Assembly: GCF_001403735.1 (NCBI RefSeq)
Contig: NZ_CXPG01000017.1
Span: forward strand, 114,641 to 178,640
Reading direction: 5' to 3'
DNA length: 64,000 nucleotides
Source of the DNA: Jannaschia rubra
Lineage (GTDB): Bacteria; Pseudomonadota; Alphaproteobacteria; Rhodobacterales; Rhodobacteraceae
Both the position numbers and the translations under genes were made by a program. The stretch's first letter is position 1. Every line of letters starts with the position of its first letter. Below the pieces are notes generated by a model. It did no database searches. It was given only the letters and a program-made list of their open reading frames with translations, and had not been told where the DNA came from. Positions 27,205 to 35,835 of the stretch are shown piece after piece.

Positions 27205-27836
27205 GCCGGATGGGGCAGTGCGATCGGGTTGCGCAGGATCAGCACCGGCGCCGCCAGCGGCCGCAGGAGCAGCGTGGCCGCCGGACGGCCGATGCCGGTG
27301 TCACGGTCGCGCAGCGTCGCGTCGAAACAGGCGAACCGCATCCGCCGCTCGGCCGACATCATCATCGAGGCGAGGTGGACGAGCCGCGGCCCCGATTGCA
27401 CCCGAGCCAGTTGCGGCCGGCCGCCAGCGGTCCTGCAGATAAGGGCAAGCGCCTTGTTCACGACCGACGTGGCCGTGCCCCCCACGATGGTGAGGGAGGC
27501 CTTCTTGTCCTCGACCGTGCCGAACAGCGCGCCGTCGACGTGCCGGAACCGGATCGCCCCGTCGGGCTGCGCGCGAATGGCGTAGTAGTCGGACGTATCG
27601 AAGGTACGCCCGAAGCTGCCTGTCGCGGAATAGGTGCGGACGGCACGCGACAGGAAGTCGAGCGTCGCATCGACCGTCCAGCCGGGTTCGTCGAAGGGCA
27701 GTGCCTCCGCCGGACGACGGGTCAGACCATGGCGACGCCCAAGGTGATGCCGACCCTGCCTGGCCTGAAGACGCGCCTCTGCGACGCGCTGTGCCACGGT
27801 CCGGGAGGTGGGAGAGACGCTGTAGGAGACGTGCAT
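27201..27836 (-). CDS. Hypothetical protein, unrecognised
   Basis: 211 residues from the ATG at 27836 ([18 protein letters not shown]); an AGGA abuts that ATG, giving poor spacing, and the frame is open to 27902, so the start is uncertain. Central part has a mixed alpha/beta pattern ([49 protein letters not shown], then [26 protein letters not shown]). No signal peptide, helix or catalytic motif recognised. Sits tail-to-tail with tgt and next to two other orphan genes. Confidence 0.6.
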   Translation of the reverse strand: MHVSYSVSPTSRTVAQRVAEARLQARQGRHHLGRRHGLTRRPAEALPFDEPGWTVDATLDFLSRAVRTYSATGSFGRTFDTSDYYAIRAQPDGAIRFRHVDGALFGTVEDKKASLTIVGGTATSVVNKALALICRTAGGRPQLARVQSGPRLVHLASMMMSAERRMRFACFDATLRDRDTGIGRPAATLLLRPLAAPVLILRNPIALPHPA

Positions 27837-28216
27837 TCCTGAACTCGTGTTTAACCAGTTAACGACAAGGCCATCGTTGTTCCCGGATTTCGACCATAGC
27901 ATGACGCAGATGGGGCATGGGTCAATCCTGATCGCAAATTATGAATAATTTCTGAAAACACGGTGTCAGGAAGTACTCGGTCGGTCGACAATCGCGCCAG
28001 GTTCACCGGGAAGATGACGCGAGGACCAGACCGGCAGAAAAACGGAAACAATCCAAATTCATTCGCGCGTCCGTCACGCCGAAATTTGCCTGGCCAGGGT
28101 CGTCATGGCACGCCGTCGCGGCAACCACTGACGTTACGGCAGGATAGGCTCGCCAAACCCGGTTCGAGCCGCATCGGTCGGCCCTTTGTCTGATCCCTTT
28201 ATCGCAAGATGCGCGC
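27837..28216. other. 380-base spacer without a supported gene
   Basis: Between divergent orphan genes. Includes an AT-richer patch (about 27900-28060). Nothing recognised; presumably promoters. Confidence 0.4.
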
Positions 28217-28864
28217 GTGGCTTTCAGTTCCGGCCGGTCGGACGACGTCGACCCCGACGGGTTCTTCGGGAACATCAGCAAGGCCCAAAGCCTGCACAAC
28301 CTTAACCGGCGCAATTCCGGGACCAAAGCCTACAACAAGGCGTTCAACGACCTCCGCGACAAGCTGGCCGACCAGGAAGCCGTGAAGAAGGCGCGGGCCG
28401 ACTTCGTGGCCAACCTCATCTCGCTCGCCGTGACGATCCTCATCGGCGGCTGGATGTCGGTGCGGCTGGGCCGTGCGACCCGGTCGCGCGCGGTGGGCGA
28501 CGCGGCGAGATACATGCCGGGCGAGGCCTTCGGCGAGGTCCAGAAGAAGCTGGGCGCCGCCGCGACCTCTGGCATGGCAGGCGCGGGGACGCAGAACAGC
28601 TTATTCGTCGTTACGACGACGATGATGGACAAGCTCGACTTCTACCTCGATCTGGACACGTGGGTCACGGCGCACAACGTGTCGCCGAACAGCGTCCATA
28701 CCGCGATCAAGCGAAGCGGACTTCCCACCGGAGAGAAGGACGCTTTGGCAAACCACGCCAGCCGGACCCGGTTCATCGCGGACGCACCCTCCGGCACACG
28801 GGTGGCGAGTACGGAGCGCGCGGCCGAGGCGATCGAACGGGCGCTCTGGATGGATTTTCGTTAG
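28217..28864 (+). CDS. Hypothetical protein with one hydrophobic segment
   Basis: 215 residues from a GTG. N-terminus DDVDPDGFFGNISKAQSLHNLN, charged helical region to about residue 62, then ADFVANLISLAVTILIGGWMS (about 61-81), the only possible membrane helix, then RLGRATRSRAVGDAARYMPG and Ala-rich GAAATSGMAGAGTQNSLF; the last 70 residues are charged and helical. No family recognised. Two bases separate its stop from the next gene, suggesting an operon. Function not assigned. Confidence 0.55.
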   Translation: MAFSSGRSDDVDPDGFFGNISKAQSLHNLNRRNSGTKAYNKAFNDLRDKLADQEAVKKARADFVANLISLAVTILIGGWMSVRLGRATRSRAVGDAARYMPGEAFGEVQKKLGAAATSGMAGAGTQNSLFVVTTTMMDKLDFYLDLDTWVTAHNVSPNSVHTAIKRSGLPTGEKDALANHASRTRFIADAPSGTRVASTERAAEAIERALWMDFR

Positions 28865-28866
28865 AC

Positions 28867-29097
28867 ATGGACTACCTCCAGACCTCCTACGAAGACTGGG
28901 GCAGCAACTCTTCCCAGACCGCCTGGAGTGACGCAGGCGGGATCGCCGCCGTCCCCGGATCGCCATCCTGTCTGACGGAACTGGTGCCTTGGCTCAGCAG
29001 CCGTTGCTATTTCAAGCTCAGCGACGGCTTCGACGCGGGCGGGCTTCAGCGCGCCCTCGTGGCCATCCCCGAGATCGGGCACAAGTTCCCAATTTGA
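28867..29097 (+). CDS. Small hypothetical protein, unrecognised
   Basis: 76 residues, acidic N-terminus MDYLQTSYEDWGSNSSQ, then SDAGGIAAVPGSPSCLTELVPWLSSRCYFKLSDGFDAGGLQRALVAIPEIGHKFPI. Two Cys and four aromatic residues; no signal peptide or membrane helix. Starts two bases after the 215-aa gene. The ribosome site is weak (GGATGGA, somewhat distant). Coding status rests on operon position only. Confidence 0.45.
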   Translation: MDYLQTSYEDWGSNSSQTAWSDAGGIAAVPGSPSCLTELVPWLSSRCYFKLSDGFDAGGLQRALVAIPEIGHKFPI

Positions 29098-29344
29098 CAT
29101 TAACGCCATCGTAGCGCCCTTCGCCGGACTAGCAGCCGACGGGTGTGCCGGTCTGTCATGCTTTGCGTAAAATTCGTGTCGCCCCCTTGTGCCCGTCCGC
29201 TTGGCTGGCCAGACTGGGAAACAAGACGGGAACATCCCGCGCATTGACGCCAGCAATCGGCATCCCCACCTAGGGTATCGATGACGGAGGACTCCACATG
29301 CCGCCGCAATGGGGCAGGGGTCTTTGCGAAAGGACATGACAGAC

Positions 29345-31741
29345 ATGACGACTTCCACCCATCCCGTGCTGCCGCTGCGTGACATCGTGGTCTTCCCGCA
29401 CATGATCGTTCCCCTGTTCGTGGGGCGCGAGAAATCGGTCCGCGCCCTTGAGGAGGTGATGGCCGACGACAAGCAGATCCTCTTGTCGAGCCAGGTCGAC
29501 CCTGCCGTGGACGAGCCGGATCAAAACGGCATCTATCGCGTGGGCGTGCTGGCCAACGTGCTGCAATTGCTCAAGTTGCCCGACGGAACTGTCAAGGTTC
29601 TCGTCGAAGGACGCTCCCGCGTGCGTGTCACCCGTTTTCTCGACAACGACGCCTTCTTCGAGGCGGAGGCCGAGACGATGGAAGAGAGCCGCGGTGACGA
29701 CGCCACGATCGAGGCCCTGCAACGCTCCGTTGCTGAGGAATTCGAGCGTTACGCCAAGGTTAAGAAGAACATTCCGGAGGAGGCGCTCGGCGCAGTTTCC
29801 GAAGCGCAGGATCCGGCCAAGCTGGTCGATCTCGTGTCGGGACACCTGGGCATCGAGGTCGCGCAGAAGCAGGAACTGCTCGAGATGCTGACCGTGTCCG
29901 AACGGCTGGAAAAGGTCTACGGCATGATGCAGGGCGAGATGTCCGTGCTTCAGGTCGAGAAGCGCATCAAGTCCCGCGTCAAGTCGCAGATGGAGCGGAC
30001 GCAGCGCGAATATTACCTGAACGAACAGATGAAGGCGATCCAGAAGGAACTGGGCGACGGTGAGGATGGCCAGAACGAGGTCGCCGAACTGGAAGCGCGT
30101 ATCGCGAAGGTCGACCTTTCGAAGGAGGCCCGCGAGAAGGCGGAGGCCGAGCTTAAGAAGCTGCGGAACATGTCGCCCATGTCCGCGGAGGCGACCGTGA
30201 TCCGCAATTATCTCGACTGGATGCTTTCGATCCCGTGGGGGAAGGGCAGTCGCGTCAAGAAGGACATCGTCAAGGCGCAGACCGTGCTGGATCAGGACCA
30301 TTACGGACTTGAGAAGGTGAAGGAGCGGATCGTCGAATATCTCGCCGTCCAAGCGCGGTCGGCCAAGCTCAAAGGCCCGATCCTGTGTCTCGTCGGCCCT
30401 CCGGGCGTGGGCAAGACGTCGCTGGGCAAGTCGGTTGCCAAGGCCACGGGGCGCGAATTCATCCGCATCTCGCTGGGCGGCGTACGCGACGAGTCCGAGA
30501 TCCGTGGGCACCGCCGCACTTACATCGGGTCGATGCCGGGCAAGATCATTCAGGCCCTGAAGAAGGCCAAGACGACCAACCCGCTGATCCTGCTGGATGA
30601 GATCGACAAGATGGGTCAGGATTTCCGCGGTGATCCGGCTTCCGCCATGCTTGAGGTTCTGGACCCGGAGCAGAACGGCACTTTTGTCGATCACTATTTG
30701 GAGGTCGAATACGACCTGTCGAACGTGATGTTCCTGACGACGGCCAATTCCTACAACATGCCGGGGCCGCTGCTCGACCGCATGGAGATCATCCCGCTCG
30801 CCGGTTATACCGAGGAGGAGAAGGTCGAGATCGCGCGGCAGCATCTGCTGCCCAAGCAGGTCAAGAACCATGGCCTCCGCAAGGGTGAGTTCGACGTGAC
30901 GGACGGGGCCCTGCGCGAGATGGTTCGCACCTATACTCGCGAGGCAGGGGTTCGAAATCTGGAGCGCGAGATCGCCAAGCTGGCCAGGAAGGCCGTGACG
31001 CGCATCGTCGGCAAGAAGGAGACCGCGATCACGGTGACCGAAGACAACCTGGACGATTTCCTGGGTGTCAAGAAGTACCGCTATGGCTTGGCCGAGCAGG
31101 ACGATCAGATAGGTGTCGTGACCGGTCTGGCCTATACCAGCGTGGGCGGCGATCTGCTGCACATCGAGGCGCTGCGCCTGCCGGGCAAGGGTCGCATGAA
31201 GACGACGGGCAAGCTGGGCGACGTGATGAAGGAGTCGATCGATGCGGCGGCCAGTTACGTCCGCTCGATCGCACCCAGCATCGGGGTGAAGCCGCCGAAG
31301 TTCGATACGATGGACATCCACGTCCATGTGCCGGACGGCGCGACACCCAAGGACGGCCCGTCGGCCGGTCTGGCGATGGTGACATCCATCGTTTCGGTCC
31401 TGACGCAAATCCCCGTCCGGCGCGATATCGCGATGACGGGGGAGGTCAGCCTGCGCGGGAATGCGATGCCGATCGGCGGTCTGAAGGAGAAGTTGTTGGC
31501 GGCTCTGCGGGGGGGCATCACGACGGTATTGATCCCGCAGGAGAACGAGAAGGACCTGGTGGAACTTCCCGACAGCGTGAAGGAAGGTCTCAAGATCATT
31601 CCGGTCAGTCACGTCTCGGAGGTGTTGAAACTTGCCCTGACTCGGATGCCGGAACCCATTGATTGGGACGAGGCCGCCGAAGAAGCCGCAGCATTGGCTG
31701 CCAAATCGTCACAGACGGGGCAGGGTGCTACGGCGCACTGA
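29345..31741 (+). CDS. lon: ATP-dependent protease Lon
   Basis: 798 residues. N-terminal LON domain (PVLPLRDIVVFPHMIVPLFVGREKSV), coiled middle (KRIKSRVKSQMERTQREYYLNEQMKAI), AAA+ with Walker A GPPGVGKTS, LLDEIDKMG Walker B, sensor TANSYNMP, then the protease domain with GPSAGLAMVTSI (Ser) and GLKEKLLAALRGG (Lys). Degrades misfolded and regulatory proteins (such as CcrM/DnaA in relatives). ATGs at 29309, 29336 and 29345 are possible; 29345 has an AAAGGA site ten bases upstream. Confidence 0.96.
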   Translation: MTTSTHPVLPLRDIVVFPHMIVPLFVGREKSVRALEEVMADDKQILLSSQVDPAVDEPDQNGIYRVGVLANVLQLLKLPDGTVKVLVEGRSRVRVTRFLDNDAFFEAEAETMEESRGDDATIEALQRSVAEEFERYAKVKKNIPEEALGAVSEAQDPAKLVDLVSGHLGIEVAQKQELLEMLTVSERLEKVYGMMQGEMSVLQVEKRIKSRVKSQMERTQREYYLNEQMKAIQKELGDGEDGQNEVAELEARIAKVDLSKEAREKAEAELKKLRNMSPMSAEATVIRNYLDWMLSIPWGKGSRVKKDIVKAQTVLDQDHYGLEKVKERIVEYLAVQARSAKLKGPILCLVGPPGVGKTSLGKSVAKATGREFIRISLGGVRDESEIRGHRRTYIGSMPGKIIQALKKAKTTNPLILLDEIDKMGQDFRGDPASAMLEVLDPEQNGTFVDHYLEVEYDLSNVMFLTTANSYNMPGPLLDRMEIIPLAGYTEEEKVEIARQHLLPKQVKNHGLRKGEFDVTDGALREMVRTYTREAGVRNLEREIAKLARKAVTRIVGKKETAITVTEDNLDDFLGVKKYRYGLAEQDDQIGVVTGLAYTSVGGDLLHIEALRLPGKGRMKTTGKLGDVMKESIDAAASYVRSIAPSIGVKPPKFDTMDIHVHVPDGATPKDGPSAGLAMVTSIVSVLTQIPVRRDIAMTGEVSLRGNAMPIGGLKEKLLAALRGGITTVLIPQENEKDLVELPDSVKEGLKIIPVSHVSEVLKLALTRMPEPIDWDEAAEEAAALAAKSSQTGQGATAH

Positions 31742-31764
31742 ACGGTTCGATAATGCATAAAAGG

Positions 31765-31786
31765 AAAGGGCCCTCAGGGGCCCTTT
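31765..31786 (+). terminator. lon terminator
   Basis: 9-bp stem, 31765-31773 with 31778-31786 (AAAGGGCCC/GGGCCCTTT), 4-base loop, followed by CTCGTCTTG, 24 bases after the lon stop. The A-tract on the left would also serve the minus-strand small gene ending at 31815. Confidence 0.8.
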
Positions 31787-31814
31787 CTCGTCTTGTCGAA
31801 CCGTCCAGTTCCAA

Positions 31815-32000
31815 TCAGTTTGCCGCTGCGGCGGCGATGAAGACCAGAAACAGAAGCGGGACGACGATTCCCTGCGCGCTCGACGATGTGTCCTCGACGA
31901 TGACAACCGGTTCCGGGGGCGGGGGCGCGATATTGCCGGCGGAGGCGGTCATGGTGCCTGCGGCAACGACGAGCATTGCAAGTGCGGTTGAACGTAGCAT
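31815..32000 (-). CDS. Small exported protein with C-terminal membrane anchor
   Basis: 61 residues: signal peptide MLRSTALAMLVVAAGTMTASA, then GNIAPPPPEPVVIVEDTSSSAQ, then a hydrophobic tail IVVPLLFLVFIAAAAAN. The GNIAP-Pro-rich start after the signal matches the linker of the beta-barrel protein at 25221-25862. Probably a small periplasm-facing or inner-membrane-anchored protein; function unknown. RBS GAGGACATCGTCA before the ATG at 32000; the frame is open further upstream but without signals. Confidence 0.75.
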   Translation of the reverse strand: MLRSTALAMLVVAAGTMTASAGNIAPPPPEPVVIVEDTSSSAQGIVVPLLFLVFIAAAAAN

Positions 32001-32203
32001 TGACGATGTCCTCTCAAAAATGAGTGCGGCCTTGGTAACCCTTCCGAGTCTGGTCCAAGGTTGGAACGAGTCAAGGTCATTGTCGTTAACCTGGTTCATA
32101 CGGAGACTCGGGGCGTGACGAAAACCCCGCACTTTAGGTCCTCGATTCCCTGTGGATGGCACTTGAACCCCTGCCGCGCTTTGGCTAAGCCCATCCACGG
32201 ATC

Positions 32204-32278
32204 GGGTGATTAGCTCAGTGGTAGAGCGCTTCGTTCACATCGAAGATGTCGGGGGTTCAAATCCCTCATCACCCACCA
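32204..32278 (+). tRNA. tRNA-Val(CAC)
   Basis: Cloverleaf: acceptor 32204-32210 with 32268-32274, D-arm GCTCAGTGGTAGAGC, anticodon stem CTTCG/CGAAG with loop TTCACAT (anticodon CAC), T-arm with TTCAAAT, discriminator A and encoded CCA. Confidence 0.95.
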
Positions 32279-32301
32279 TCATCCCGCTCGGATCCTAGTC
32301 G

Positions 32302-32460
32302 TCAGTTCCGCCGCCCGGAGGACGTGAGCAGATCGTAGAACGCCAGTCCCACCGTCAGGACGGAGACGGCGATCAGGTCCGGGCTCGGTACGGCCACCAC
32401 GAGGATGCCGACGAAGCCCGCAAATACGAGGAAAGCGATGGCCGCAATGGTTCGGTTCAT
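32302..32460 (-). CDS. Small two-helix membrane protein
   Basis: 52 residues, MNRTIAAIAFLVFAGFVGILVVAVPSPDLIAVSVLTVGLAFYDLLTSSGRRN: two membrane helices joined by a PSPD turn. The start overlaps the amidase stop as ATGA, so it is the last gene of the amidase/TRAP operon. Not recognised as a family; could be a regulatory or assembly microprotein for the transporter, which is inference. Confidence 0.7.
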   Translation of the reverse strand: MNRTIAAIAFLVFAGFVGILVVAVPSPDLIAVSVLTVGLAFYDLLTSSGRRN

Positions 32461-33782
32461 TCCGTTTCTCCCGCTGTGTCCACCCAATCGTAGAGCCATT
32501 GCGCCGTCCGAAGCAATCGCGCATCGCCTCCCCGCGGACCGATCAACTGCACCCCGAGTGGCAGGTCAACGACCTGCAAAATCGGCACGGTGACTGCCGG
32601 CGTCCCGCACAGGGTCCACAGCCCGTTGAAGACCGGGTCGCCAGTGGTGTCCCGCAAGGGCGCAGGGCCGGGGGCGGCCGGGCAGAGGATCGCGTCGCAT
32701 CGCTGGAAAATCTCGTCCAGAGCAGCGTTCAGGATACCTGGCCAGTCAAGCGCAGCGATGTAGTCTCGGGCAAGGATCGCGTTGCCTTCCTCCATCGCGG
32801 CACGCAGCCCCTCCGACAGACCATCGTTGCTGGCGTAGCGATGGTAGCAGCGCGCCATCTCGGCCAGGTTGATGCGGCGGCGTATCTCTTCGGCCTGATC
32901 GAACAGCGCCGGCAGCACAAGTTGGAAAGCCTGATCACCCAAGCTATCGGTCAGTTCCGCGAACGCGTCTTTCGTTTCCGTTTCGGCCCTGTCCCAGCCC
33001 GGCGGTTGCAGCACCGCCAGGGTGGGCGGCACGGGCGCGCCGGCCTGAACTGTCTTCAAAAGACCGGGCGGCGGCACCGGCACCCCCGCCCTGACCTGCG
33101 CGAACAGGACGTCGCAGAGCAGTGCGGCCTCCCTCGGAGAGCGTGCGAAGACGCCAACCGTGTCGAGGCTCGGCGATTGCGGCAGAACGCCCTTTGTCGA
33201 GATGGCATCAAAGGTCGGCTTGAACCCGGTCGTCCCGCAGAACGAAGCTGGGCGGATGACAGACCCGTTCGTCTGCGTGCCGACGGCCAGCGCCGTCATG
33301 CCGGCTGCGACGGCCGCAGCGGACCCCGCCGACGATCCGCCGGGCGTCCGGGCCGGGTCGTGCGGGTTGCACGTGATCGCCGGGTCCATGAACGCCAGTT
33401 CCGTCGTCACCGTCTTTCCGAGAATCAGCGCTCCGGCGGCTTTGAGGTTCTGGACGAGGGCAGCGTCCTGACCGGGCACACGGCCCGCGTCGATCCGGCT
33501 GCCGTTTTCCGTCGGGATGCGCGCGGTGTCGATGACGTCCTTCAGTGCGACGGGCACGCCGTGAAGCGCGCCGATGGCACGACCGGCCCGCCGGTGCGCA
33601 TCGAGGGCATCGGCCTGTCGCCGCAGGTAGGCGGCATCGAACCAGGCAAAGGCGCCGATCTCGGGGTCCTGCGCTTCGATCCGCGCGATATGCGCCTCGG
33701 CTACCTGCGCCACGGACAAGGCGCCCTTCGCGATCCTGTCGCGCAAGGCGATGGCGTCGGGACTGATCTCCTCAGTTGCCAT
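32457..33782 (-). CDS. Amidase signature-family enzyme
   Basis: 441 residues. Ser-Ser-Lys triad region: GVPVALKDVIDTARIPTENGS (Lys), GGSSAGSAAAVAAGM (cis-Ser), GTQTNGSVIRPASFCGTTGFKPT (nucleophile Ser), ending VGVFARSPREAALLCDVL and LPLGVQLIGPRGGDARLLRTAQWL. Hydrolyses an amide; substrate not known, but linkage to the TRAP permease (the start overlaps the large-permease stop by 11 bases) suggests the transported compound is an amide or is released by amide hydrolysis. Related to AtzE/GatA-type enzymes, without GatB/C nearby. Confidence 0.88.
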   Translation of the reverse strand: MATEEISPDAIALRDRIAKGALSVAQVAEAHIARIEAQDPEIGAFAWFDAAYLRRQADALDAHRRAGRAIGALHGVPVALKDVIDTARIPTENGSRIDAGRVPGQDAALVQNLKAAGALILGKTVTTELAFMDPAITCNPHDPARTPGGSSAGSAAAVAAGMTALAVGTQTNGSVIRPASFCGTTGFKPTFDAISTKGVLPQSPSLDTVGVFARSPREAALLCDVLFAQVRAGVPVPPPGLLKTVQAGAPVPPTLAVLQPPGWDRAETETKDAFAELTDSLGDQAFQLVLPALFDQAEEIRRRINLAEMARCYHRYASNDGLSEGLRAAMEEGNAILARDYIAALDWPGILNAALDEIFQRCDAILCPAAPGPAPLRDTTGDPVFNGLWTLCGTPAVTVPILQVVDLPLGVQLIGPRGGDARLLRTAQWLYDWVDTAGETE

Positions 33783-35193
33783 AGAACTGGTTTGGCAGGT
33801 GGAAGACGATCTGCGGGAAGACGTACATCAGGACCATGGCGATGAAGACGCACGCGAGGAAAGGCAGGCAGCCCGCGAAGATTTGCGTCAGACGGACTTC
33901 GGGCGGGGCGATTCCCTTGAGGTAATAGGCCGACATGGCCATCGGTGGCGTCAGGAAGCTGGTCTGCAGGTTCAGCGCGACGAGCACGCCGAAGAACAGC
34001 GGGTCGATCTCGAAGATCGCCAGAAGCGGCAGGAAGATCGGCACGAAGATGATGATGATCTCCGACCATTCGAGCGGCCAGCCGAGCAGGAAGATGATGA
34101 TCTGTGCCAGCAGAAGGAACATCAGCGGCGTGAGGTTGAGGGACTGGACGAACTCGCTGATCACGTGCTCGCCCCCGAGATAGGAGAATACCGACGAGAA
34201 GGTGTAGGAGCCGACGAACAACCAGCACACCATCGCGGTCGTGCGAACCGTCAGATAGACCGATTCCCGCAACCGTTGCCATGTCATCGCACGGTAGACC
34301 AGCGCCAGAAGAATGCCGCCGAGCGCGCCGATCGACGCGGCTTCGGTCGGCGTGGCCAGACCGAACAGGATCGACCCCAGCACCGCCAGGATGAGGAACG
34401 CCAGCGGCACGAAGGAGGTGACGACCATTACCAGGAGCTTGCCCATGGGAACGTCCGGCACCTCCGCTCGCGTGGGTTTGGGCGCGACGCTGGGTTGCAG
34501 GATCGACCGACCGACGACGTAGACCAGGTAGAGTCCGGTCAGTGTCAGGCCCGGCAGCAGCGCGCCGGCATAAAGGCGGACGATCGAAACGTTGGACGCA
34601 GCCGCATAGACGATCAGCATGATGGATGGCGGGATCAGGATGCCCAGCGTGCCGCCCGCGCAGATGATGCCGCTGGCAAAGGCCGGATCATAGCGGGCCT
34701 TGAGCATCGCGGGGAGCGCCAGCAGGCCCATCAAGGTAACGACCGCACCGACGATGCCGGTGGCCGTGGCGAACAGCGCACAGGTGATCAGCGCGGCCAC
34801 CCCCATGCTGCCGGGCACGCGGCGCGATGCGATGTTGAGCGTGTCGAACAGCCGGTTCACGATGTTCGCCCGTTCGACGATGTAGCCCATGAACAGGAAC
34901 AGCGGCACGGCGGTCAGCACCTCGTTGCTCATCACCGTATAGGTCTGGTTCACGAACAGGTCGAAGATGCGGTTATTGAGCAACCCTTCCCACCAGAGGC
35001 TCGTCTGGTCCCACCAGGACGCGGCGTCGATGTCGAGCCGGTCATAGGCACGCCACATGCGCCGTTCGTCGAAATAGGCGTAGTAGCCGAAGCCGATGCC
35101 CATCGCCATCAACGTGAAGGCGATGGGAAAGCCCAGGAAGACGAAGACGATGAAAAGCCCCAGCATGAACAGGGCGACCTGCGGATCGGTCAT
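33772..35193 (-). CDS. TRAP transporter large permease
   Basis: 473 residues, about 12 membrane segments: LGLFIVFVFLGFPIAFTLMAMGIGFGYY, TAVPLFLFMGYIVERANIVNRLFDTLN, ICAGGTLGILIPPSIMLIVYAAASNVSIVRLYAGALLPGL, FGLATPTEAASIGALGGILLAL, LGWPLEWSEIIIIFVPIFLPLLAIFEIDPLFFGVLVALNLQTSFLTPPMAMSAYYLKGIAPPEVRLTQIFAG. A 50-residue periplasmic-looking insert follows the first helices (residues about 28-75, DERRMWRAYDRLDIDAASWWDQTSLWWEG). Start at 35193, overlapping the small-permease stop as ATGA. Confidence 0.93.
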   Translation of the reverse strand: MTDPQVALFMLGLFIVFVFLGFPIAFTLMAMGIGFGYYAYFDERRMWRAYDRLDIDAASWWDQTSLWWEGLLNNRIFDLFVNQTYTVMSNEVLTAVPLFLFMGYIVERANIVNRLFDTLNIASRRVPGSMGVAALITCALFATATGIVGAVVTLMGLLALPAMLKARYDPAFASGIICAGGTLGILIPPSIMLIVYAAASNVSIVRLYAGALLPGLTLTGLYLVYVVGRSILQPSVAPKPTRAEVPDVPMGKLLVMVVTSFVPLAFLILAVLGSILFGLATPTEAASIGALGGILLALVYRAMTWQRLRESVYLTVRTTAMVCWLFVGSYTFSSVFSYLGGEHVISEFVQSLNLTPLMFLLLAQIIIFLLGWPLEWSEIIIIFVPIFLPLLAIFEIDPLFFGVLVALNLQTSFLTPPMAMSAYYLKGIAPPEVRLTQIFAGCLPFLACVFIAMVLMYVFPQIVFHLPNQFYGN

Positions 35194-35774
35194 GGATGGG
35201 CGTCCTTTTCGGCCGCATTGGCCTGTTGCATCAGAAGGTCCTCGGTCTCGAACACATCCTCGTCGGCGATGAGCCATTCACCCGTTCGGATGCAGTGGAT
35301 ACAGCGGAAGACCTCGGCGATGCCCTGTATGAACAGGAGGATACCGGCAGCGACGATCACCGTCTTGAACTGATAGATCGGGATTCCCGCCGGGCTGCTG
35401 ACCGACACCTCGGCGTATTGCCAGGATCGGGCTGCGTATTTCCATCCCGCGAAGATGAGGGCCAGGACGCCTGGAAAGAAGAAGAGGAAATAAAGCACCA
35501 AATCGACGCGCGCCTGCCACCGCGGCGACCAGAGTCGATAGAGAAAGTCACCCCGCACATGGCCGCGCCGCGATAATGTATAGGCTCCGCCCATCATGAA
35601 CAGCGTGCCGTACATGATGAATGACACGTCCAACGCCCAGACCGTCGGACTATTGAGGACATAGCGTACGAAGACCTCGTACCCTGTGCCCACCGACATC
35701 AAAATGATGAGCCATGCAAACGTCTTGCCGAACCATGCTGACACCGCATCGGCGAACTGGATGTATCGCAGCAC
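35190..35774 (-). CDS. TRAP transporter small permease
   Basis: 194 residues with four membrane helices: WLIILMSVGTGYEVFVRYVL, DVSFIMYGTLFMMGGAYTL, VDLVLYFLFFFPGVLALIFAGW and FKTVIVAAGILLFIQGIAEVFRCI. The HVRGDFLYR segment after helix 2 and SPAGIPIYQFK before helix 4 are typical of TRAP small permeases of the keto-acid/lactate class. Overlaps the large permease by four bases. A short acidic C-terminal tail (DEDVFETEDLL) follows. Confidence 0.9.
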   Translation of the reverse strand: MLRYIQFADAVSAWFGKTFAWLIILMSVGTGYEVFVRYVLNSPTVWALDVSFIMYGTLFMMGGAYTLSRRGHVRGDFLYRLWSPRWQARVDLVLYFLFFFPGVLALIFAGWKYAARSWQYAEVSVSSPAGIPIYQFKTVIVAAGILLFIQGIAEVFRCIHCIRTGEWLIADEDVFETEDLLMQQANAAEKDAHP

Positions 35775-35835
35775 GAAAATTCCCCCAGGAAGTCGGGCAA
35801 TCGGCCCCCGCGCGGTACGCAGGGGCCGACGGCGG

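Noticed and set aside
29200..29344. Heat-shock sigma-32 promoter before lon
   Set aside because: CTTG and CCCC elements are present but not at acceptable spacing; not supported.
29270..31612. 780-codon open frame on the minus strand
   Set aside because: Fully antisense to lon; its His/Leu/Asp-rich composition is the shadow of a strongly GC-biased codon pattern.
33751..35373. 540-codon plus-strand frame
   Set aside because: Antisense to the TRAP large permease; Gln/Arg/Glu-rich as expected from a membrane protein's reverse strand.
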